The notes beneath the pieces are model-generated. The model made no database searches, was not told the origin of the DNA, and saw only the letters and a program-made list of their open reading frames with translations. A program made the translations under genes and the position numbers. From Branchiostoma floridae (lineage: Eukaryota > Chordata > Leptocardii > Amphioxiformes > Branchiostomatidae), in contig NC_049982.1 of NCBI RefSeq assembly GCF_000003815.2, positions 11,223,282 through 11,287,281 of the forward strand: 64,000 nt of DNA, read 5' to 3'. Of this stretch, positions 47,326 through 58,055 are shown one piece after another; positions within the stretch are counted from its first letter, which is position 1; each line of letters opens with the position of its first letter.

Positions 47326-50300
47326 TATGTGCCCCTGTCATTTGAATGCACTATCTGTAGAGTAAGAGGCAGCCAGGGAGTGGGAAGATGACCACAGAGG
47401 CCAGACGGTAAGAAGTAGAGGTCAGAGGTGGTGGAACAAGTCATTTTTCGAACATGACAGTCAAGGTCATGGTCTCAATGGAAAAAGCCACTTATTCACG
47501 GGCAGGTACTTTTTATTCAATTATTGTCTGTTTGAGTCTGGGCACCCAATGTTCTTTAAACTTGAATTGAAATTTTGAGGACCGTCATTCATGATTCCAA
47601 GAAGTCATGAATCTTGGTATGATGTAAGTGTGACCTAGAATAACTCAGTCTAACACAGAGCATAGAAAACTGACACTAAGCCTCCAAGATTCTTAGTGAC
47701 ATTTTGACTTCCGTAATGTCAGTTGGAAGCAAAATGTGGATATATTCATAATGCAGGGATTAACTTGAAAGACTAGAGTCTGACTGATATAAATTTTAGA
47801 TTTGCTGCAGATCTTAAGCATCACATCACATTCTTGACATGGATTGAAGTGTTCAACTTCAACTGGTCTTTTCATATGAGCCTTTTCTTATAATGTAGAA
47901 ATATGAGTCATGATTCTATATATTGACACAGACCATGACAATTAAAAACAAATTCATCAGCAAAATAAAAAAAATAATACAATACAGAGCGCAGGATATG
48001 GTTTTCTGTCACAAATTTCTTCCACCCAACATTCTGGGGCACCGTCCCTAGTAATCAAACAACCAGGTAATATTTGATTTTGTACTTATGAAATATGGAC
48101 TGTGACCTGCATGATTTATGTAATGTACATAAAAAATAACAACTTGGTGTTTTTTTCTATGTACCAAAAATGTGACCAGGAAAATATCACTATTAGTATT
48201 CTAAAGCTCAGGTGTGTCCCCTTTTCTCTCGTATACTCTCATATATTTTGTTCAAAACCAAAACCTTTATTCTTACCTACCTTTGCAGGAAATTCAGAAT
48301 GTCAACATTTTATATGTAACTACAAGTGTTATGAAAGTGCAGGGGGTAAGGAACTAGAGACAAAGTCATGCATGTTGAAAGCCACAAGTCATCAAATCTT
48401 TGTCACATCTTTTTCTAAGAAATTGTTAGGTCTGAATTCGCAGTCTCAAAATAATCACGGAAGTGTGAAATCCTGCTAACATCCTGCAAGCCTATCATGT
48501 CTATCACTAGACAGGTGTAACAAAGTTATTCTGATAACTGTTCCATTTCAAAATAGCTGTTATGCATACATTTTATGTACCCACCCTTTGGCTTACTAAA
48601 AGCCTTTTGTACCCTGTACTTAGTTAAGAAGTTCTTGGAGACAACGATTATCTTCAAGTTCAATGAACTACTGGCAAAAGCCTCTTTGCAAGTTCAGATT
48701 TTTATCCTCTTTTTGACCCGTGGAGCCTATTCTTAGGATGGACAGCAAAGATAAGGCTCTCACTCCTGGAGTTCAACTGATAGGTGAGACGTAGGAGGGA
48801 ACACCAACTTACCATGCACTGACAAGATTATCTACGACGCATAGATATGAATGAAAGTGCTTAAAGCTAAAGGAGGATTAGAAGAAAATGTCAGTTGCTT
48901 CTAAAAGTAAAAGAAATATTCAAGGAAGGAAATTACATTTGGTCTGCTGGTTTGTCAGCTCAGTGATAAACAGTCACAATGATGAGAAAGTGCCTGGTGC
49001 CCAAGTATGAAATTGGATACGTCATTATGACTGGGAGGCATGATAGAGTAAAATGTTGTTGAATCTGAGTAATGGAAAACACAGTTCAGGAGGGAGCTGT
49101 ACCAGTAAGGGACAGACTACAAACCATCCTCATGGGAAGAAGTGAGAAATAAAAAAAATGCCCAATGCTGATTAAAAAAGAGACATAATATTGCCTAATA
49201 GTATGCAATTATGAATAAAAAAATATGAAGCCACTCCAAGTCCAAAGCATTCCGCTCATTTCGAGATCAAAGGAATTTCTGGCCGCCATTTTGGTATGTT
49301 GGTGATGAGACGGTGGTTGCTGTTGATTCATAGTTTATAGGAATCATTAGCACAATATAATGTTATCACTATTAAAAATGTACCCAGCCTCAAGTACATG
49401 CAAGCTAGTATTCAATGATTGCACAAGCCATTGTGACCTCCCTTGACCCCTAACACCAACAATCCTTTGATCTTGAAAAAATTTCTAAATACAGTACTTA
49501 GGAGTTGCTGCATCTTTTTTTTCAAATTCAAATTTGCATAACCAATGTATCCTGAGCATCACCCCACGCTCACTGCATATTAGACCTGTTTGCAGTCATT
49601 TTGTGGTGTTTAGTGAGACCGGTCTGTTTATGTAGTACTAGGCTGAGCCGCTGAGACAGCAACACAACCGAACACAATGCGTCTTTTGGGCAATCTGGCA
49701 TTCAACTACGAGATACAGAGAATTTGTCAGTAATGCTTAAAACAATTTTGGACAAATGATTTGCTCCGTGTAATTGAAATTAAAGCAACTAAATACATTT
49801 TACGGATGATTTACCAAGCTTGAAGCTACATGTAGATAGCTTCAAACAACATGTGCAATCAGATGTGCAAAGGTTAGGTGTGACAAGTCGTTCAGTGTAA
49901 TATAATTCAGCTGCTGCCGCACCATGTCTGCAAAGCTGGTGAGTTACCACAAAGGTCAGTTATACCGTCTGTATCTTTACAGATACAGATACCAACAACG
50001 TTGGATTAGATAAGCGAGGTATGTTTACCATATAATAAATCAAAACAGCTCCAACTGTGCATTATGGTGTTAAGGCACCCAAACCCGCAGTAACTATCTT
50101 TACCAGGTCCAGAAAGAAGGTTAGGTTAAACATGGATGTTACTCTTTAGGTATCAGGGATAAATAGTTCCTATCATGACTCATCTAGCAACATGCACTGA
50201 AATGTTACCAACTATTAAGGTAATATACATGTGCATGTTATTGTACAACTGAACATGACTGACTATGATAATTAGAACTATGAACAGAGGCTGATTCTGA

Positions 50301-51188
50301 CATAGATCTAAACTAAGTGTTAGGATACGGACAAATAACAGTAACGATAGGAAATCAAATTTATGCATGCATGCATTGCCTTTTCAGTCACATTTCTTAA
50401 TTCCTTCAAAATAAAGTCAAATGGTATATCAATGAGAATGCTTTTATGTTAGACCTGACTGCAATTACTGGAGGCATGCCAAAGTTACATGCCAAATTGC
50501 AAATGCAAATAGACATGTAAAACTAACTAATTCCAAAGTAAAAGTCTGGGAAGGTAATTTTTAACACAGTAAAACGAGCAGCATATTTTCAACCGTTGCA
50601 AATTACTAACCCCCAGCTGCAGTATTACAAAGGAATGAAAGGTGGTGCTCCTGTACCATCCTTTAGAAAAATTGAACGTATTTTCTTGCAGAAGTTTCCC
50701 ACAAAACTATGACAGAATTGGAAATTTTGGTAGGGTTCAGTTAAAATTTTCCAAAATCAAATATTTCCAAATTCAATGGTATCTAAAAAAGAATTGGTGT
50801 TTCAGCAAATAATTGATTACATCATTACATACATGTACACCAAGGAGGTTGAAAAGAGGAACCTACTTGCATACATGTATATAAAATTTGATTCTGAATG
50901 CGAATACTTTTGACTAACATTAGCAATGCCATTTTGAAACATACCTGCTCAAAAAGTTCATTCATGGCATTGTCCAAAACTATTAATGCAGTTGGGTTGC
51001 AGGTTGCTAGATACAAGCTAGTCCACAGTCACGTTTAATATTATATGAAGTTCACACCCTTTGTGCATAGCCTTACATCGTAATGATAAAACAAGTTTAT
51101 AAGTGGTAGGAAATTGCAAAAATAAATACATGTACATGATTAACTTTAGTTGCCAAACCAGCTTAAGGAAAAAATGAGAAAGAGTTAC

Positions 51189-51270
51189 CTTCATAGTACA
51201 TTATTGCAACATCATTAGCACTGGCAATACTGGAGCCAACCACGCTGCTCAAGCACTCCACAGCGCTCAT
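51189..51270 (-). CDS. Candidate alternative first exon or upstream ORF for BMAL
   Basis: On the - strand an ATG at 51270 opens 27 codons (MSAVECLSSVVGSSIASAND, then VAIMYYE) that end in phase 1 at GAAG|GTAACT. Spliced to the BMAL leader acceptor at 44874, it would read four more codons and hit TAA nine bases before the main ATG. That makes an in-frame upstream ORF. It could instead be the first exon of another transcript. I see no family match. Confidence 0.35.
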
Positions 51271-51273
51271 ACC

Positions 51274-54200
51274 GACTCCTGTGCTATGGACAGTTCTACT
51301 CAGTCTGTTAAACTTTCAAATTCAGCTCGACAAGCAGTTTTTGCAATTTTTATACACGCTTGCCTGTACGAGATTGTGGTAACCAGTCTGAGCTCTAGAT
51401 CTTTGCACTCTTTGTAGTGTACTGCATATTGTACGTGATCATTCCAGCGCCTAGGGCATTATGCAAATGAACCTGTAATGGGCATGACCTTAGCCTGGTC
51501 TGACCAGGTTATCAACCTTAAATAACTCAATATCTTAATAAGACGCTGGATTTCCTTTATCATTGTCTCTGTTACAGTAGCTTTACTAGTACCTGTTTTC
51601 GATATGGTCATTAATGTAATAAAGTCGTTGGGTGGAGGTCTCAGTGAACCCTACCGTAATTACAATATATGTATATGGTACAATAACCATGTAACACCCT
51701 GGAGGTTTGATGCAGTAACATCCAGAGGTGTCCTTCCAATGATGTTCAATGCTATCAGGGCTTGTCTGTCATACGCAAGCTTGGATAAACACAGTCGTGT
51801 AAAACCTATCTACACGTGCATGTCCTACTGTGACAGTCACTTCAAAGTGGACAATAGCATAATGAAAGGTGGACTGCAAATTCTGATATGATTCTTCTAC
51901 CTGAATACCATTTAGCAGGCTAATGCAACAGGTGTTGGTAGGGTTACAAATTTGCTACAGCAATATAATATTTCACAATAATTCATATCACAAATATTAC
52001 ACCTTACTAATATGAGACACAGATAATGGGGAACATTGGAGTCCAACTGAAGGAATACCCTTAAGATTAAGAAAAGCTACTTTAGGAAATTAAAAAAAAA
52101 AATTTATTGTCTTCACCTTTGAATGATGTTTTGAGTGTCAATAAGTGAATAACTGTGCAACCTTCTTTTGTGGTCTCAAATTCAAAGATGAGCTATTGTC
52201 TTTTCAACCATTACATCAAGGTTGAAACACAATGATACGTTTATACACACCCTGGGGGAATATAACCTGTTCAGCCACCTAAGACTAACACATGGGGCAC
52301 ATGGGAGTCATTATTGTCATACTCTACTGCCGCAAGGTCACATCAAACAGCTTAAGGGTACTCGTGTGGCTTTGTTAAGGGTTTGGGCCTGTCGTTAATC
52401 AGATGTGGGGCTGTACGATATTTAGCAGGGGGAGGGCTGGTCATTGAAGAGTTGGGATACGAAAATTTTCTATGGCTGTACCCCTCCTCCTTAAAAATAT
52501 TCAACACAGCAAGACTACCACTGCGTTTTACCGAGATTTCACCGTGAAGCAGATATTTCTCTTTAGTAACTGGATGGCTCAGAGCCAATGTTAACTATGC
52601 TTATTAATTAGAGCCTAGTCCATCCTTTATTCGCAAATGATGCCAGCCCACTCTAAACAACATCGGCAAAGTATTTGTATATCAACGGGTAAATTGGCAA
52701 CTCATGAGTCATAGAGTCTGAGTGCCTTTCAATGTCATACTTTTTAAAATATGTTGATATGATAAAAGTTTGTGATAACATTCCCATCTACGTTCTGTAC
52801 AATCTACAGGATGTAGTTTGTTTTGTTGTTGTTTTTCCATTCAAAGCCATTACCCAATAAACAGGCATGATGGGTACTGAGATGAGGTTCTTCTCTTCAA
52901 GCAGTTAATGATTTCATGATAAATGTCATGTAATTTGGACAATAAAGAGAAAGGCTCATTACCATGTGGTCACCCCTGGCAACATCTAAATGATGGGCCT
53001 TGAAATATTCCAATCAGCTCTGACATTTGCAAGGTCAATGTACTGTAAATGCATTTAAGTTTGCGGAGATTTACTGAGCAGTAGCGAGAAAATGTATTCG
53101 CATTAGCGGCGTTTTAGCACCATAGACTGTAGTCAAAAACTATAATAAAAGAATGTTCATGGTGGTTTTGAGTTCGCGGTGAAGCGGCCACCGCAAAAAC
53201 CATAAACATAAAACATTTCTGCATGTACAGTAGCAGGCTCGATACAACAAAACCTGGAGATTAATTTTCTTTCTACCAGAGTACATCTATTGAACAGAAG
53301 AATTGATATTGCTTATCCCTACAGATGTTGGCCCAAACTTCCAAATTTGCTGCATGCAGTGCCCACCAATATTGTTTCCCTATTTTAGATCATTTTACAC
53401 TGCGTAACACAGGAGTTGAACAAACCCTGCCCCCTATCGGCTACACTGAGAAGAACAGGCAAAGCTATACTGACAAATCATCTAAAATCTGTCTACAATT
53501 ATGAAACAAAATTACTTACATGGTTACGCATTGATTCAAACGTAAGAACAGCATTGCTCAGGACTGATCAAGCATTGGTAGGTTTATAACACTTCATGCA
53601 TAAGACTATGTACAAAAATTACTGTAGTCACCATGCTAAACATGTATTCCATGACATGGCTCATACTAAAAGCAGATGTTTCAGTGTAAGGCCAATTGCA
53701 ATTCAGTCTACACACTAAACATAACATGTATGCCCAATTGAAATTTCTGACTTATCATCTTACATTCCTTTTTCTGGTAAACCAAGTATTTATCAAGTCA
53801 GGCTCCCTACTGCTGCATGTCAGTACACACTCAGGACGAAAACATTGTGATTGGCAAAATGTTAGTCTGGAACCCAGGCTTGTCAACCGGTCCGAACAGG
53901 CTTGTTTGTTTGAAGCTTTATCTACAAACAAAATGTATTCATGAGAAGCTCAAATCGGCCTGCAGGCCGCTTTGCATCAAGGTCATGAGGAAGGTATGGG
54001 TCAAATGAAATATAACAAAGATACAAATTACATTGAGTCCCAATAAATCTATCAACATATATCAGGTGAGTAGCACCTAGGGATTCCAGGCTAGGAAAAT
54101 ACCACATCAAATGTATGAATGAAGGAATGAAAGACTTGTAAGTGTGTACATTCTTGCTCTTACAAGCTACGTGCATGCCATGGTGACAAAGCAGTTCTAA

Positions 54201-55700
54201 GTACAATTACAGCGATATATCATAAAAGAGTGATATCTTACTACAGCAACAATGACATATGTATCATGGTTCATCCTCTCACTCCTGTAACTGCAAGGAC
54301 AAGTGGAGCTTATTATATGGTATATTTAATTGCAAAAGCGATAAGAATTTTTCTGTGAGGGCATATTGCATACAAGAGGATATTTCTCTCATTGCTGTAT
54401 AAAGTATAGTGCATAATATAGAGAAGTGGGTTGGATTTGGTCCAAATCTTTTATATGAACACAATCCGTGCCACTTGACATAGTACTCCTAGTCGAACAA
54501 CAAAGAAGACCAAAATAGATTTAAAAGTGGTCGAAAGATTCATAAGTGGCTTGTGTTTTATTTTGGTTCACAAAACCAGTTTGATAATAATTTTTTTCAC
54601 ACTTGTTATGAAGAAATATAATTCTAGCTCCTCTTATTTTCCATATTGCCTCCACTGCTGTTATATTTTTCTCCAATGCAATGTGGAGACAATAGTCTGG
54701 CTTCAACATACATAATTCATGTTTTACATATTTCCATGTCTGTCTTATCTTTTCTCCTCAAACAACAGTAAGGTTCTGGTAAGATAGCAGCACAAGTTTC
54801 ATTGCTGTGCACGATCGTGGGACCCAGGAATGTGTCAGGTCAAAGTCCTTTACTATGGCTTGCTGTATGTTTAACGTAACTTTCCATTCAGCAACAATAC
54901 GGCGTAAAGTAATCAAATGTTGTATGCGGGTGCTCTGGATAAAGAAAGCAATCTTGCTACGCTGATGAAACTTGTAGATGGAAAGCAGGGCTTAACATAG
55001 AAACAAGGACAATACAGGACAGAGACAAGGAAATACAGTCCTATCTAAGACTAAAATACATGAAACACGAGACTGATTAAACCAATGTTAATCCTGCAAC
55101 ACCTGAGGTATACTGGTGTAAGCTGTTGCTGCAGATTTATTCAATCCAATGTTCATTGACACAGAAAGCTGTATAGACCAGGATTGCAACTTGAGTTAAT
55201 TACTGATGATATAACGTTATATTGATAATACTGTAAAAGTAAATACATTAGATAATACATTTTCACAACAATGATGACATGTTATGTGGGAGAGTTGGAA
55301 AGGTAATTACCGACAGCATTCAATCATAATAGAGTCTGTCAAGATCAGATGATCATCTTCTTTGTATTTCCAACATCGTTTTTTTTTTTACTAGACTAAC
55401 AAAATGAGAACGCTGAGAAAACCGTAGTCAAATGTGACATTGTAGTGCGGTTAGTTCCTTGACCCTCACATACTTGCAGTACTGGTCACTGCGCAAACAA
55501 GCCGAGTACTGACCACCTGGCAAGCAAAAGGTCACCTATAAACTGGGCCCCGCGCTTCGAGGGCAAAACGATTTCGAAATGCAGACATGGCGTACATTTT
55601 ATTATGGGAAAAATCCTTGTTTGAATTAATGTCCTTCTTTCCTGCATTCAAAATGTGATAGCAGGTAAACAACGTGTCATGAATGTCGTGGGGTGTCACC
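51274..55700. other. Non-coding AT-rich region upstream of BMAL
   Basis: No supportable exon. A foldback element at 53041-53232 is listed separately. An open - strand frame at 52352-52588 has no recognisable domain or splice context. Confidence 0.5.
53041..53232. mobile_element. Small TIR element (TACTGTAAATGCA ends)
   Basis: The left end TACTGTAAATGCA and the inverted right end TGCATGTACAGTA differ at one position. The 192-bp interior has GCGG/CCGC-containing subterminal arms. The target duplication is unclear. It is a non-autonomous DNA element. Confidence 0.6.
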
Positions 55701-55701
55701 G

Positions 55702-55716
55702 AGGTCACCGTGACCC
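55702..55716. promoter_or_regulatory. Nuclear-receptor inverted repeat (IR3, ERE-like)
   Basis: AGGTCA-CCG-TGACCC is an inverted repeat of AGGTCA half-sites with 3-bp spacing, one base from the consensus ERE. It lies 19 bp from a RORE-type site and about 330 bp from a candidate BMAL 5' exon. Confidence 0.45.
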
Positions 55717-55734
55717 AACAGGACAGAGCGCGGC

Positions 55735-55745
55735 TGACCTAGTTA
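55735..55745 (-). promoter_or_regulatory. ROR/REV-ERB response element (RORE)
   Basis: On the - strand TAACTAGGTCA is an exact match to the RORE consensus WAWNTRGGTCA. In vertebrates, ROREs at the Bmal1 promoter drive its rhythmic transcription. Here the site is on the same strand as BMAL, near a candidate 5' exon. Function is inferred. Confidence 0.45.
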
Positions 55746-56045
55746 GAAAATACCCGTTTTACCCTCAGAAGTATCACGACGATCTTTGAAAATATGCGGA
55801 ATGCTTGGCTACAGTCTTGGCAACACAGCTGTACGATAAGAATAGAGCATATCTATGTTGAAGAGACAATTAGACAACAGAGATACTAACGTTATGTAAG
55901 ACTGGAAGGGTCACAACAAGCAGCTGTAGCTGCATCGAGGGAGGGACATATCTAAGACCGACCAGTCCCTTTCACAAGACATTTCTGCATCAGTACAACT
56001 CCGATTTGGGATCATTACATCGTTGGACAACACCCCCGTACTTAC

Positions 56046-56165
56046 CTACACCCCAGAAGGCGTCCCCGCTGTCCTCCAGCCCGCCTTTCTTACAAGACAA
56101 CCATCGCGCGACAGGAACGCATCTTGGCAGCGGCTGCTACAACAACATGGCCGTCGGGGTCATTA
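56046..56165 (-). other. Candidate non-coding first exon of BMAL
   Basis: On the - strand a strong donor (GTGTAG|GTAAGTACG) closes a relatively GC-rich block at 56046. The block has no sustained frame (short ATG frames stop quickly), which fits a 5' UTR exon spliceable to the acceptor at 44874. The right limit (transcription start) is unknown. It could alternatively belong to an unrelated transcript. Confidence 0.3.
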
Positions 56166-56229
56166 ACCCATGGCTGTACAGCGCCGCCTATCGGAGCAGC
56201 ACTACACAATCCTTGGGTCCCCTGCAAGT

Positions 56230-56271
56230 TGAAGTAACCATGGTATCAAGCATTGATACCATGAAGTAACC
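56230..56271. repeat. 22-bp hairpin flanked by 10-bp direct repeats
   Basis: TGAAGTAACC occurs at 56230-56239 and 56262-56271. Between them the arms ATGGTATCAA and TTGATACCA(T) fold perfectly around a GCA loop. It has the shape of a tiny insertion with target duplication. Confidence 0.6.
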
Positions 56272-57513
56272 TATTAAACACACCTGTAGGGCCTGTAGCC
56301 TACTGTGAGTGCTTGGCACATGCTTCCTGGTACTCGATAAAAGTGACCAAAAGTACTTGTAGCTATCGGTAGCTAGAGGTTGAACTCTAGAAGAGGTAGT
56401 CTTTTGATTGTCCGCATTCCGGCCATCAGAAAGTGGGCCACACAGTCACAGGAAGGTAGCGATCTCTAAATTCAACGTCACTTTTGCTTGAAACAGTGCT
56501 ATGATAAATGTAACGTTATCTGGTCTCTGGTGTCTTTATTAGTATTTCGAATTCCAATTAAAGAAAATGACAACATCAAATTTCTAACAGCATATTTTAT
56601 TTCTACACTCTGAGCAAAACATGTTTGTGACATTGGAGTGGCTGTGACTTTGAGATGGACACCGATTTTATGTGACTAACGTTAGATTTGTTGCACTGAA
56701 TGGCAACCGTTTTCTATTCTCTCTTTAGTGTTGTATGACTCGTTTCTATGTATACTGGGCCCTCTCGATCAACTTTTAAAAGTTGAAGGGGCTACCAAGC
56801 AATGTCTTGAAGTGAAATAAAACAACATGTGTATACATATGTCAGAACAACCACCGGAAAACAGTAATATCTTGATACATGGAGAGGTTACCATGATGCC
56901 TTGCTACAGTGTGCATGGAGGGCAGTACAAAGTAAGCGCTAATAGAGATTATCACTGGTGTGCGGCCGCAGAAGTCGAATGCTGTAATTCGATGAAATAC
57001 AGTAATCGGCGTCATCTTTTGTACCCAGACAAACGCATAGAGATAGACCTCCCATCTACTGATCGTCATCAGGATGGCCAAACCATACTATCGCAGTTAG
57101 TTGAGTGTACATGACCTTACGAAGTTCTCAAACAGTGCTTTGTCGTGTCAATACCTGCGATAATGCCATACTACGCTCTGAACATATCAAAATTATAACG
57201 ATCGTTTTCCTTTAGGCAATACAAATCCTGCTAGAGTGAACCTTCCTTAATTGAAAATGCTATTGCAGCAGGTCAATGCTGAATTGCATATTACGATAAC
57301 GTTACTGGTACATGTATATCAGATGATGTTCCATCGGCGTCATGAAAAAGGTTTGAGTGATGTAAAATTCATATCTGTGAGTATCCGAATAACTGTAGGA
57401 CGTGTATTACAACATACAGATATTCCCTTCCCCCAAATTCATCAATAGATGCCCCATATATCATCTCAGCTGTTGATGACTGAGAGAGCTTCAGTACGCA
57501 GAACTTGAGGGCA

Positions 57514-58015
57514 TTAGGGAGGATCGTCGAGCACCACAGGCACAGGCGGGTCGGCCCAGATCTGGGCTGCCATCAGCTTCTTGGTCTGGAGAATGAGATC
57601 AGTCCAGGCGGACAGGCTCCATCCGGGCTCGGCAGGGTCTGCAGTAAGAGAAATTGGTTACTATAAGTCGTTAAGAACATAAATCAGTAAAATGATGATG
57701 AAAGTGAATTCGAAGTACCGAAGTTCGTCGTTTTCCGAAACTTGATAACTTGTTCACATGTAATAGAAGCTGGACGACTTCATCTCTAGACAGCTCACCT
57801 TCTTGAACATCAGGTTCTGGTGTCTCGTCACTTGTTGCCCACGGCCAGAAGGTCTCCGTAACTTGGGAGAAGTAGGAGTGACTGGCGGTCCCCAAAGTAC
57901 CTTCTTGCGACTCGGCCTTACCATTGGCAAAATCTAATGCAACACCAGATGAGCAAATATGAATAAAAACACACAACTGTGTATGTCTCGGTGTCTGCCT
58001 GTGTGTGTGTGTGTG

Positions 58016-58055
<40 letters not shown>

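Larger units (their letters stand above)
44874..51188. other. Presumed BMAL 5' intron or upstream region
   Basis: Apart from the repeats listed separately (46063-47168, 47200-47325) this stretch is AT-rich and without coding exons I can support. A hairpin with arms TCCTATGAT/ATCATAGGA lies at about 45673-45701. An open frame at 48102-48479 shows no domain and no splice signals and is taken as chance. Confidence 0.5.

Noticed and set aside
48102-48479. 125-codon + strand open frame
   Set aside because: AT-rich, low-information sequence with no recognisable motif; expected by chance in a long non-coding stretch.
52352-52588. 78-codon - strand open frame rich in Pro/Ser/Lys
   Set aside because: No splice sites in a useful phase and no family resemblance; looks like a repeat-derived frame.
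56006-56269. 87-codon + strand open frame
   Set aside because: It lies antisense to a strong - strand splice donor and ends in the hairpin at 56240-56261; no domain.
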